A stretch of DNA of 64,000 bases, taken from positions 310,001 through 374,000 of the forward strand of contig NZ_FTNK01000002.1 in NCBI RefSeq assembly GCF_900156375.1. The letters run 5' to 3'. Position 1 is the first letter of the stretch. The number at the start of each line of letters is the position of its first letter. Below, piece by piece: positions 43,463 through 51,919 of the stretch. The position numbers and the translations under genes are program-made. The notes beneath the pieces are model-generated. The model saw only the letters and a program-made list of their open reading frames with translations, searched no databases and was not told the origin of the DNA. The stretch comes from Paenibacillus macquariensis (GTDB taxonomy: Bacteria; Bacillota; Bacilli; Paenibacillales; Paenibacillaceae).

Positions 43463-44599
43463 TTGGTTAATAAAGAACACTATATGGAGATTTGTTTAGA
43501 TGCTAAGAACAATTATGAACAATATAAAATGGAGGCAGAGGCACTCGTTGTGAGAACGGAGTATGTTTCGGATAAACGTTATGATTTGACTCCTTATTGG
43601 TTCGAACGAAACCATGAAAAAATAGGACGAATATTAAAAAAGGAAACTGATACATTTTATGGATTTGATAAAGATGGAAAATTACGTGTTACTTACTGCG
43701 ATGAACTCAACAATGGAATTGGCTACACAACGTATTCAGATAATCAAATTTTGACACGACTATATCGCGATGGCAGGATTGATTCAATCAAAGAAATAAC
43801 ATTTGAGGATGGTCGCCCCATACGAAGTGTCGAGTTCGTTACGCGTCACAACCTAGATATAAATGATGCTTGGCTTACAGACGAAGAATATATTTATGAG
43901 CAAGAACGTTTAGTTAAAGTGATTTGTCCAAAATACAGTGAGCCATCTCTTTCCTTGAGTTCAAGCAGACTTTATACATATTTGGAGTACAATGATAATG
44001 GTGATCTTTACAAAGTCCTAGATGGAAATCAAAGTATTCTTTATATTAATATTTCAAAAAAAGAAGCAGATGCATTACGTGCTGAAGTTAAGTTAGAACT
44101 GAGTGCTGAAATGGAAATCATCGTGAGAGATACAAGAAACAAAGTACAGGGGAAAAATGTGTGTTTTATTGCGATTTATTTACATGATGAGATTGATGGT
44201 ATCTATGATCCAGTATTTCATCCCGGTCTTGAACAAGTTCGACTTGAACAAATTGAGCAGGAAAAGGATATATATACGATATGGGCTTCTGGCGAGCATC
44301 CGGTAAACTACCAGGTAGGGCTCAGCAATAAGGAATTACTTGAAAAGCTTCAGAAACTAACGATGTATTGGGCAATGAGAGGTAGCTGGTGGATTCAAGG
44401 GAAAAAACTGTGGCAAGAAGTTGCATATACAGTGAATCAGCAAGATCATTCAGAAAATTTATCCGTGACCTATGACTTTATATTCTTTGTGGATTGGGAA
44501 AGTTTTGATGTGAAAAAGGGTGGGCTTGCTAAAAGTGTTCCTGAAGAAAAATTGGAGATATTACGTGCTGGAGGATTGTTAAAGAAGCTTAAAGTCTAA
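43463..44599 (+). CDS. unrecognised 378-residue protein
   Basis: TTG start after AGGAGG. Soluble, mixed alpha/beta by composition, no signal peptide or helix bundle. The N-terminal half has RHS/YD-like short units (DKDGKLRVTYCDEL, YRDGRIDSIKEITFEDG, EYNDNGDLYKV), as in proteins of toxin-immunity neighbourhoods. The C-terminal half, with WAMRGSWWIQGKKLWQEVAY, is not recognised. A single-gene unit, with terminators on both sides. It could be an immunity-like protein of a polymorphic toxin system, but no toxin gene is present here. Function unknown. Confidence 0.6.
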   Translation: MVNKEHYMEICLDAKNNYEQYKMEAEALVVRTEYVSDKRYDLTPYWFERNHEKIGRILKKETDTFYGFDKDGKLRVTYCDELNNGIGYTTYSDNQILTRLYRDGRIDSIKEITFEDGRPIRSVEFVTRHNLDINDAWLTDEEYIYEQERLVKVICPKYSEPSLSLSSSRLYTYLEYNDNGDLYKVLDGNQSILYINISKKEADALRAEVKLELSAEMEIIVRDTRNKVQGKNVCFIAIYLHDEIDGIYDPVFHPGLEQVRLEQIEQEKDIYTIWASGEHPVNYQVGLSNKELLEKLQKLTMYWAMRGSWWIQGKKLWQEVAYTVNQQDHSENLSVTYDFIFFVDWESFDVKKGGLAKSVPEEKLEILRAGGLLKKLKV

Positions 44600-44651
44600 T
44601 GCCAGACGAAAACCTCATGCTAGTATTAGGTAAGATTTTAATATGAATATT

Positions 44652-44685
44652 AAGAGACATTTTATTATGGGGTGTCTCTTTTTTT
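44652..44685 (+). terminator. terminator after the 43463 gene
   Basis: An 8-bp stem AAGAGACA/TGTCTCTT with a 13-base loop, followed by TTTTTG. Confidence 0.75.
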
Positions 44686-44711
44686 GTGTGGGAGAGGATT
44701 CAAGTGATTAA

Positions 44712-44990
44712 TTTTGGCAAAACCCTCTAGCATTTGATGCAGAACGAGGGAGTTTAAAGACTTATCTAGCGATTATCGCGAAGAACAAAGCCATTGATAG
44801 ATTCCGCAAGCTTCAAAAAACATACATAGTACCATTTGAAGACAATATGAACCTCAAATCTGCGGATATTCTAAGCGGAGTTGTAAATCGTGAAGTAGTG
44901 AAAGGGTTAAATTACTCTATCCAGAGGTTATACAAATCGAAAATGTGGATTTCGTTTCAATTAAGGGGCAACAGATTCAATTGCAATAAA
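44712..44990 (+). pseudogene. ECF sigma factor remnant
   Basis: A frame open after TAA 44709 reads WQNPLAFDAERGSLKTYLAI, then IAKNKAIDRFRKLQK, which is region 2 of an ECF sigma-70 factor (promoter -10 recognition and core binding). The first helix of region 2 and a start codon are missing upstream. Region 4 beyond about 44900 is unrecognisable and disrupted. It is a truncated remnant, not a working gene. Confidence 0.6.
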
Positions 44991-44998
44991 AGTCTAAG

Positions 44999-45031
44999 AC
45001 AAGCCAACTACGATTCAAGTAGTTGGTTTGT
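44999..45031 (+). terminator. terminator-like hairpin (shared family)
   Basis: ACAAGCCAACTAC pairs with GTAGTTGGTTTGT across GATTCAA. The run of T is broken (TTTGTTTCTT), so it may be weak. Same core as the hairpins at 43315 and 60305. Confidence 0.6.
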
Positions 45032-45128
45032 TTCTTGCGTTGTCTTTTTATTTTGTCATAGTGGTGTAAAATGGCGGCTTTAAGATAGGAGTGTCCATCA
45101 CGCGTTAGTTAATCCAGGAGGAGAGCCA

Positions 45129-45272
45129 ATGCCCCACATATTGCTGTTTACCTTCTTCGTTCTAGTGCTGCTTCTGCTTTTCTTCGGATACTCAAAAGGT
45201 AAAGATATTACAAGTGAAAGTAAAATGTTTGAAATTGTTTCGGTAACAAGCGAAGTTTATAATATGAACTAA
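45129..45272 (+). CDS. 47-residue single-pass membrane peptide
   Basis: Short gene below common length cutoffs, with a very strong CAGGAGGAGAGCC site before its ATG. The protein has one helix (HILLFTFFVLVLLLLFFGY) and a polar tail (KGKDITSESKM and onward). It lies 21 bases before the SurA-like gene, so the two are probably translated together. No family recognised. A membrane partner of the folding factor is a reasonable guess. Confidence 0.6.
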   Translation: MPHILLFTFFVLVLLLLFFGYSKGKDITSESKMFEIVSVTSEVYNMN

Positions 45273-45293
45273 ATTAGGAGGTGATGTACGTCC

Positions 45294-46385
45294 ATGGGAC
45301 AGTTACAAATTTCAATCCTAAAGTATAAGTGGATTATTGCGGGATTCTTATTACTTACCATTGTGACATCAGCAGCATTTTCGAAAGAAAAGATTCGAAT
45401 GAAAGTCGATGAAGATGATTATATCGTAAAGATTAATGGGATACCTATCAGTGTGGCCGAGTATAACAGAGCGATTCGAATGAACAAGCCTAATATCATG
45501 AATTATTTCCGAGATAAGTACAACGCAGAACTGACGACGCAATTTTGGAGTACTTCTTTTGACGGAGAAGTACCTGCGGAGGTATTGAAGAAAAAAGCAC
45601 TGGACGAGAGTGTGAAAATTAAAGTCAGACAAATGATAGCCAAGGAACTCGGCGTTTTACAGGACATAAGCTTTCAGGGATTTGTGCATCAATTAGATCA
45701 GGAAAATGCAAGAAGGGCGAAAGCCATCGAGAATCATCAGGTTGTATATGGGCCTGCCCAATATGATGAAGAAGCTTATTTTGAATATGTACTGACCAAT
45801 TCAATGATTTCTGTAAAACAAAGCATGCAGATGAACAGTAATAAACAGGATGAACAAATGTTGAAAGGATTTTACAATACACATAAGGACGAATTATACA
45901 GTACACCAGGTCTGGTAAAGGTACAGAGAATATCTATTTCCTTTCTTGATTCCAATGATCATGTGGATGTGATCAAGAAAGAACAGGCGAAGAAGGAAAT
46001 GGAGATGGTGAACGCTGAGCTTGCATCTGGAGCTTCCTTTATGGATCTTGCTGAAGCCTTTAAGGATAAAGACATTGAGAACGAACTGATATTTAATCTG
46101 GGGAATGATAGGCAGAATTCCAGAAGTCCTCTGGCTCAAGCTTCATTAAAGCTTACTGTACAAGAAAAAAGCAGCATTATTGAAGAAAATGGAAGTTTTA
46201 ACATTGTGAAGTGTATTGAAAAAATAGAGCCTGGTTCGGGTTATACGGCATATGAGGAAACGAAGGAACAAGTACTTAATGATTATATAGATAACAAATA
46301 TGAGGAACGGATCCGTCAGAAGCTATCAGAAGCTCAGATTGTATTGAATGAAAGCAGCTATCAATCCTGGAAGATTACTGAATAA
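45294..46385 (+). CDS. membrane-anchored SurA/PrsA-like peptidylprolyl isomerase-like protein
   Basis: 363 residues. One N-terminal anchor helix (KWIIAGFLLLTIVTSAAFSK), then a SurA_N-like segment (VKINGIPISVAEYNRAIR), and a C-terminal half with the parvulin-like pattern (KVQRISISFLDS; GASFMDLAEAF; FNLGNDRQNSRSPLAQASLK). It is probably an extracytoplasmic chaperone or isomerase of the PrsA type, but the parvulin core is weakly conserved and may be catalytically dead. AGGAGGTGATG site, ATG 45294. It precedes a secreted beta-helix enzyme gene by 130 bases, suggesting a dedicated folding helper for it. Confidence 0.7.
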   Translation: MGQLQISILKYKWIIAGFLLLTIVTSAAFSKEKIRMKVDEDDYIVKINGIPISVAEYNRAIRMNKPNIMNYFRDKYNAELTTQFWSTSFDGEVPAEVLKKKALDESVKIKVRQMIAKELGVLQDISFQGFVHQLDQENARRAKAIENHQVVYGPAQYDEEAYFEYVLTNSMISVKQSMQMNSNKQDEQMLKGFYNTHKDELYSTPGLVKVQRISISFLDSNDHVDVIKKEQAKKEMEMVNAELASGASFMDLAEAFKDKDIENELIFNLGNDRQNSRSPLAQASLKLTVQEKSSIIEENGSFNIVKCIEKIEPGSGYTAYEETKEQVLNDYIDNKYEERIRQKLSEAQIVLNESSYQSWKITE

Positions 46386-46402
46386 ATATTTTTTTTACTT
46401 TT

Positions 46403-46418
46403 TTGTAAGCGCTTCATC
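46403..46418. promoter_or_regulatory. candidate cre site before the beta-helix enzyme
   Basis: TTGTAAGCGCTTCATC contains the cre core TGTAAGCGCTT in full but deviates at the 3' side. About 100 bases before the start codon. An adjacent hairpin TCATCGG-TCAT-CCGATGA overlaps it. Confidence 0.5.
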
Positions 46419-46514
46419 GGTCATCCGATGAGTATTTACATAAGACCGATTGTCAGGCTAAGTGCGTGGTATTTGACAATCCGTCATGAATGAAAAAAGG
46501 GAGGAAGAAGGCTT

Positions 46515-48606
46515 ATGTTGAAAGGGAGAGTACGGAAAGTATTTAGCATGTTGATTACTATTGTTATGCTATCAAGTATCACGGTTACCACTTCTTCTAC
46601 AAGAGTCATGGCTGCAGCAGGGAAGACGTACTACGTGGATAACGTAAGCGGGAATGACAGTAATGTCGGTACGGATTCAGGGGGGTGCATGGAAGACATT
46701 AGCCAAAGTTAATGCAACGACATTTGCTTCTGGAGACCAAATTCTGTTCAAATCAGGCGGATCGTGGCAGGGTCAGCTCTGGCCCAAAGGCTCAGGTGTA
46801 AGCGGCAGCCCAATCGTCATTGATATGTATGGTACAGGGAGCAAGCCGTTGATAATGGGTATTAAGTCAGAACTTCAAACCGTGTTTTTGAAGAATCAAG
46901 AATATTGGGAAATCAATAATTTGGAAATAACGAATCCCTCTTCAGAGCCTTTTACGAGAGACTGGAAGGGAGCACGGGGTGAACGGCGCGGTGTCTATAT
47001 CTTGAATGAAGAGGGTGGAATTTTAAACCATATTTATATCAAGAATTTAAACATTCATGATGTTGATGGCGTGTATACGACGCGATCCGGAGGCATCATA
47101 TTCGACTCTGTTGGATCATCAGTTCCGAGTGCGTTTAATGATGTTCTTATCGATGGCAACACATTAACCGATGTAGATGCTTATGGTATTTATATAGGTT
47201 CCAATTGTATTGTTCGTTATGGCATGGGAGATCTGTGGGAGTGGGTTCCCAAGCCTTACGGTCCATGGACACCTTCTACTCACGTGAAGATTTCCAATAA
47301 TACCATCGTAAGAGCAGCAACAGGCGGTATCGCCTGGAATGTAACGGACGGTGCTATTGTTGAACATAACACTGTTCAAGAGTCTACTTATCTCGCAACG
47401 AATGCATCCATCTGGTGGGCCTATGCAGACAATAACGTTGTTCAATTTAATGAATCTTTTGCCAGTCGTAACGGATCAGAAGATGGTTCAGGATTTGATG
47501 TGGATGCTGGAAATATAGGATCTTTAGTTCAATATAATTACAGTCATGATAACGCAGGCGGATTTATGCTCTTTGTAAATGATACCTATTACACAACCAA
47601 TACCATTGTGAGATATAACATCAGCCAAAATGACAAAGGTCGCATTTTCAGGTACAGCGGTTCCATTGATACGGTACTTAACTACAATAATACGATTTAT
47701 GTAGGGGCAGCATCCGGTAATCCAGTCATGAGTGACTATTTCACCAAGTCCTCTGGCAAACCGAAGAATATCATGAACTACAATAATGTTTATTACAGTA
47801 CAGGGGATCGAGGTTGGAACTTAACGGGGCAAACTTTTGATAATAACGCTTATTTTGGCGGGAAAACATTGGTCAGTTCAGATGCCCATAAGATAACCAC
47901 GAATCCGAAGTTGATGAGCCCGGGCAGCGGCGGGGTTGGGATGAATACAGTAGATGGTTACCAATTGCAGCAGGATTCCCCTCTTATCGGTGCAGGAGTT
48001 CCTATTGCTGACAATGGCGGTCGTGACTATTTCGGCAACACGTTGTACAACGGAGACCCAGATATAGGTGCTTATGAGTATCAAGGTGCAGTGCCTCCTA
48101 CCACAAATAAGACACCTATCGTGTTCACTCCAGCACCCGTTACTGCGTTACCGAAACCTCCAGGGCCTTCGGTGGGCAACTTGGCTCCATTAGCGACAAT
48201 AAATGCAACAATCGGTACTTTGTCGGGCGGTTCTACTAAGGGTCTTCATGACAGCTCTTATGATAACGCATGGTCAAGTATAGATAAGGGGGTTAGCTTC
48301 CCGAACTATATTACCCTTGATTTTGGTGCGAAACCTGTTACAGCGAATAATCTGAAGATCGTTACAAGGTTTGGAACCGGACAAGGCGTAACGAAGTTGG
48401 ATCTCGAATACTATAACGGTACGGCTTGGAGCCCTCTTAAGACGGGTGTGCAATGGATGTGGAAATCCAGTGACGGCACCGATGAATCGCAAAGCATTCA
48501 ATTTAACTCAACAACGGCAACACAGTTCCGCCTTAAAATAAAAGGAGCCAACCTGAAGTGGGGTAATTTTGCAATAAATGAAGTGGAGTTGTACAATAAT
48601 CGCTAA
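46515..48606 (+). pseudogene. secreted parallel beta-helix (pectate-lyase-like) enzyme with discoidin-type domain, frameshifted
   Basis: From ATG 46515 a signal peptide (VFSMLITIVMLSSITVTTSS, cut near MAAAGKT) leads to KTYYVDNVSGNDSNVGTDSG. The frame breaks in a six-G run (46680-46685) and resumes one base on with GAWKTLAKVNATTFASGDQI, and a right-handed beta-helix follows to about residue 500 (repeated NNxI and NVVQFN units). A Pro-rich linker and a C-terminal F5/8-type carbohydrate-binding domain (ITLDFGAKPVTANNLKIVTR) follow. Five G instead of six would give about 696 intact residues. The fold suggests a lyase or hydrolase acting on pectin-like or other acidic glycans. The frameshift could be a sequencing error or a slippable tract. 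It lies within a carbohydrate locus. Confidence 0.85.
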
Positions 48607-48643
48607 TCTGATCTGAGATCAGGGGAATTAGATGAGGAGCAAA

Positions 48644-48677
48644 AAAGGAATCTCCCAAAAGGATGATTCTTTTTTTG
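48644..48677 (+). terminator. terminator after the beta-helix gene
   Basis: AAAAGGAATC pairs with GATTCTTTT (one bulge), followed by T-run. A second small hairpin CTGATC-TGA-GATCAG precedes it at 48608-48622. Confidence 0.6.
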
Positions 48678-48730
48678 TATATCACTATACTAGATGAATA
48701 GGAACCTTGAAATCAACATGGAGGTGAAGC

Positions 48731-50479
48731 ATGAAACTATTAACTGCGAGAAAAATGTCCAAAGGGTTCGTGTACAAAAAAATAGTGATCGTATTTATAG
48801 CATTTCTTATTCCTCTCATTTCGATGAACATTTGGGTGAATTACAAGGGTATGTCATTAACTAAAAATGCGATTTTGGATTCATCTCTTGCAGGAGCATC
48901 CTTTTATTCCAAGCAGCTAGATAAAGAAATGTATTTCATCCGTAATCTGCAATTGCAATTTCTAAGTGATAAGGATTTACAGAAACTTAGCTTTAGAGGT
49001 AGCATGTTAGAAAATTATGAACGGGTGGCATTAATTGATCAGGTCAGAGACCGATTGACTACGCTTCTGATCTCTAGCGATTATGTAATCAATGCAGGAG
49101 TATATGTAAGCGCTTTAGGGAAAACGATCTCTAGTATGAAGGGAGTCACTAATACGCCCAATGAGGAATTTAGGCTTATTTCTTCTATGATGAGCACTAC
49201 GCCGAAACCTTCATTCTACAGGGATGGGGATCGAATTTTCTTCATAGAGACTGAGAATAACGGTGGAACAATCTCATATATAGAAATTTCTAAACCCAAG
49301 TTATTAGAGGCATTAAACCAAATCGCTACGTTATATAAGGAATCGGAAGTGTTACTTGGAAATAGCAATTTGGGTTCTATAATGTCTACAGCAATGGATA
49401 ATCAAGAATCTGAAGCTATTTCCGACCTAATTGACGATCAGAGTGTTCGTAATTCGATCAATCCAGTCATAAAACAATTACACGGAACAAGTTATTTCAT
49501 CATACAGAATGATGTCGGCTCCATGGATTTATCGCTCATCATGTATGTGAATCAGCGTGAAATCACACGCACATTAAGTCAGTTCATTACTTGGTTCTAC
49601 ACTTTGTTTGGCATAGCCATCGTGATCATGGTTCTCTATTCGTTTTCGCTCAGTCTATTGATTCACAGACCGCTATCCAAGTTAGTGAAAGCATTTCATA
49701 TGATAGAAACCGATAATCTCAATATCGTGATTGAATCCAAGACCAAGGATGAGTTTCACTATTTATTTCATAGTTTTAACCGGATGGCATTCAACCTGAA
49801 ACGCTCAATTGAGGAGAATTACGAACAAAAAATCGCTCTGCAGCACTCCCAATTGAAGCAATTACAGTCGCAAATCAACCCCCATTTCCTCTATAATAGT
49901 TTCTTTAATATTTATATGATGTGTAAAGTTGGGGATTCAGAGAATGCTGCTGAGCTTTCACAGAAGCTCGGGAGTTACTACCAGTACATAACGAGGAGTG
50001 GATCGGATGAAGTGCCTCTGTATAAAGAGTATCGACATGCTCTGGATTATTGCGAGATTCAGTGTATCCGCTTCTCGAATCGCATTCGTTATGAATACGA
50101 TGAAATTCCGGATGAATCGAATACCATCTCCGTGCCCCGCCTTATGATCCAACCGATCGTCGAAAATGTGTTTGAGCATGCCTTTGAAGATGGTACCGTG
50201 GAGGGAGTGGTCTATATCAGAGCTAACTGTCACAATGGGGTAGTGCGGATCATTGTGGAGGATAATGGAAATCTCTTAACAACTAAGGACATAGAAGTTT
50301 TACGAGAAAAACTTGCAATGGATTCTAAACAAATGGAGAAGACGGGCTTAATAAACGTTAATAATAGATTACAATTGAAGTATGGAGCGGAAAGCGGCTT
50401 ATTCGTCTCCCGTAGCCAATATGGCGGCTTAAAGGTTGAGCTTGTGATTATGAATAAAAATGAGAATGAGGAGGCATAA
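48731..50479 (+). CDS. YesM-type sensor histidine kinase
   Basis: 582 residues. Membrane helices at about 15-35 and 285-310 enclose an extracytoplasmic sensor (about 36-283), followed by HAMP (about 310-360), then a His_kinase domain with LKQLQSQINPHFLYNSFFNI, H385 being the phosphorylated residue. The HATPase has LMIQPIVENVFEHAFEDG (N479). This family senses sugars or bound solute-binding proteins and pairs with YesN. Its gene ends two bases before the response regulator gene, so the two form a pair. Strong GGAGGTG site. Confidence 0.92.
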   Translation: MKLLTARKMSKGFVYKKIVIVFIAFLIPLISMNIWVNYKGMSLTKNAILDSSLAGASFYSKQLDKEMYFIRNLQLQFLSDKDLQKLSFRGSMLENYERVALIDQVRDRLTTLLISSDYVINAGVYVSALGKTISSMKGVTNTPNEEFRLISSMMSTTPKPSFYRDGDRIFFIETENNGGTISYIEISKPKLLEALNQIATLYKESEVLLGNSNLGSIMSTAMDNQESEAISDLIDDQSVRNSINPVIKQLHGTSYFIIQNDVGSMDLSLIMYVNQREITRTLSQFITWFYTLFGIAIVIMVLYSFSLSLLIHRPLSKLVKAFHMIETDNLNIVIESKTKDEFHYLFHSFNRMAFNLKRSIEENYEQKIALQHSQLKQLQSQINPHFLYNSFFNIYMMCKVGDSENAAELSQKLGSYYQYITRSGSDEVPLYKEYRHALDYCEIQCIRFSNRIRYEYDEIPDESNTISVPRLMIQPIVENVFEHAFEDGTVEGVVYIRANCHNGVVRIIVEDNGNLLTTKDIEVLREKLAMDSKQMEKTGLINVNNRLQLKYGAESGLFVSRSQYGGLKVELVIMNKNENEEA

Positions 50480-50481
50480 CC

Positions 50482-51798
50482 ATGTACCGATTGTTGATTG
50501 TAGACGACGAACCTACCATTGTAAACGGCTTAGTTCAGCTTTTTCAGGAAAATACAGAATTTGAACTTGATATATGCAAAGCTTATTCATCGAAAGAAGC
50601 GCTTAATATAGCCATGACAACAAAGCTGGACATCTTAGTCTGTGATATTCGCATGCCGCAGAAGAATGGTCTTCAACTTGTAGATGAAATTGCCTACTAT
50701 TGGCCTTTATGCCGAATTATATTTCTAACAGGCTATAGTGAATTTGAATACGTGTATGAAGCGTTACGTAAAAAAGTGGATAATTACATCCTCAAGACCG
50801 AAGGTATAGAACCTATTTTTCAAGCGGTAAAAGTAGCGATTAGTAAGCTAGAAGAGGAGAATAACCTTAGAAGACAACAGGAAAGGGTACAAATGCAATT
50901 CCAGATTGCTGAACCCTTCCTCAAAAATGAGCTGTTGGAAAGAGTGTTTAACGGGGTATCTCTGATCTTCTTACGGTGTGAACCCCGTTATGAGGAAGTG
51001 GATATTAGGATATCCATCGATCAACCTGCATTCTTTCTTATTGGACAAGTGGACAGGCTAGAGGGACATAAATCTAAGATTAACCTTCAGACCGTTCAAC
51101 GGATATTTGACAATTATTTACCTCCATCTATCGTATGTGAAAAAGTAATCTATCCTGATGATGTACTTGTGTGGCTACTTCAACCCGGTGAAGAATTGAT
51201 GAGTCGATTTCAAGAAGGGCGTGGCATAGTGGTCTATATGAGGGGGATCTTGGAGCTTGTTCAGAATGAATGTGAAGAGCTACTGAGGGTTTCTGTTTCC
51301 TTTGGGATGTCAAGAAATTTGATGAACAATTGGGATACGATCCGACTCCAGTACAAATCACTACATTCCATGATCCAAAACATGGCTTCTTTAGGTCAGA
51401 ATATGGTTATCGTAGATATTGAAAAGACAAGTGCGCATGAAGAATCCCTCTATGAAGGCGGCCGGATACAGCAGGATGATGGGAATACATTAGTCATTGA
51501 AAAAATTCAAAGGTACGTAGATAAGAATTTATCAGGCGATGTTTCCCTTACTGCAATTGCGGAGGAGGTGCATTTCAATCCCTCTTACTTGTCTCGCTAT
51601 TATAAACAGATGACAGGTCACAATTTATTAGAATATATTCAAACGAAGAAGCTGGATGGTGCAATACACCTGATGGAGAATACGACGCTTAGATTGAATG
51701 AAATCGCTATTCGAGTTGGATTTGATTCGCATTCTTATTTTACGACTTTCTTCAAAAAAAAGATGGGCTTGTCCCCGCAGGAATATCGGAATAAGTAA
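50482..51798 (+). CDS. YesN-type AraC response regulator
   Basis: 438 residues. Receiver domain with D8, D9 and phosphorylatable D55 (VCDIRMPQKNGLQ); K at about 101 in YILKTEG. The middle segment (about 140-330) is unassigned, as in other YesN proteins. C-terminal AraC HTH at about 335-438 (ISGDVSLTAIAEEVHFNPSY spans the first helix pair region; RLNEIAIRVGFDSHSYFTTF the second). It activates the neighbouring transporter and catabolic genes when phosphorylated by the kinase. Starts two bases after the kinase stop. Confidence 0.92.
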   Translation: MYRLLIVDDEPTIVNGLVQLFQENTEFELDICKAYSSKEALNIAMTTKLDILVCDIRMPQKNGLQLVDEIAYYWPLCRIIFLTGYSEFEYVYEALRKKVDNYILKTEGIEPIFQAVKVAISKLEEENNLRRQQERVQMQFQIAEPFLKNELLERVFNGVSLIFLRCEPRYEEVDIRISIDQPAFFLIGQVDRLEGHKSKINLQTVQRIFDNYLPPSIVCEKVIYPDDVLVWLLQPGEELMSRFQEGRGIVVYMRGILELVQNECEELLRVSVSFGMSRNLMNNWDTIRLQYKSLHSMIQNMASLGQNMVIVDIEKTSAHEESLYEGGRIQQDDGNTLVIEKIQRYVDKNLSGDVSLTAIAEEVHFNPSYLSRYYKQMTGHNLLEYIQTKKLDGAIHLMENTTLRLNEIAIRVGFDSHSYFTTFFKKKMGLSPQEYRNK

Positions 51799-51829
51799 AT
51801 AAATTACAAGCAATGTAAAAAACTCAAAA

Positions 51830-51845
51830 TTGATAGCGCTTTCTT
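51830..51845. promoter_or_regulatory. candidate cre site before the binding-protein gene
   Basis: TTGATAGCGCTTTCTT matches the cre consensus with two deviations, 75 bases before the solute-binding lipoprotein start. It suggests catabolite repression of the ABC transporter. Confidence 0.55.
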
Positions 51846-51919
51846 TTCTGGTTAGAATGAAATATATCAGCACAGGTTGTTTAAACATTCGCAGAATATA
51901 AAGGGGGAAAGCGTTCAAT

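Noticed and set aside
44847..45083. A 78-codon plus-strand frame beginning inside the sigma-factor trace
   Set aside because: It lacks a ribosome binding site, starts in the middle of the decayed sigma frame and runs through a hairpin; treated as part of the remnant.
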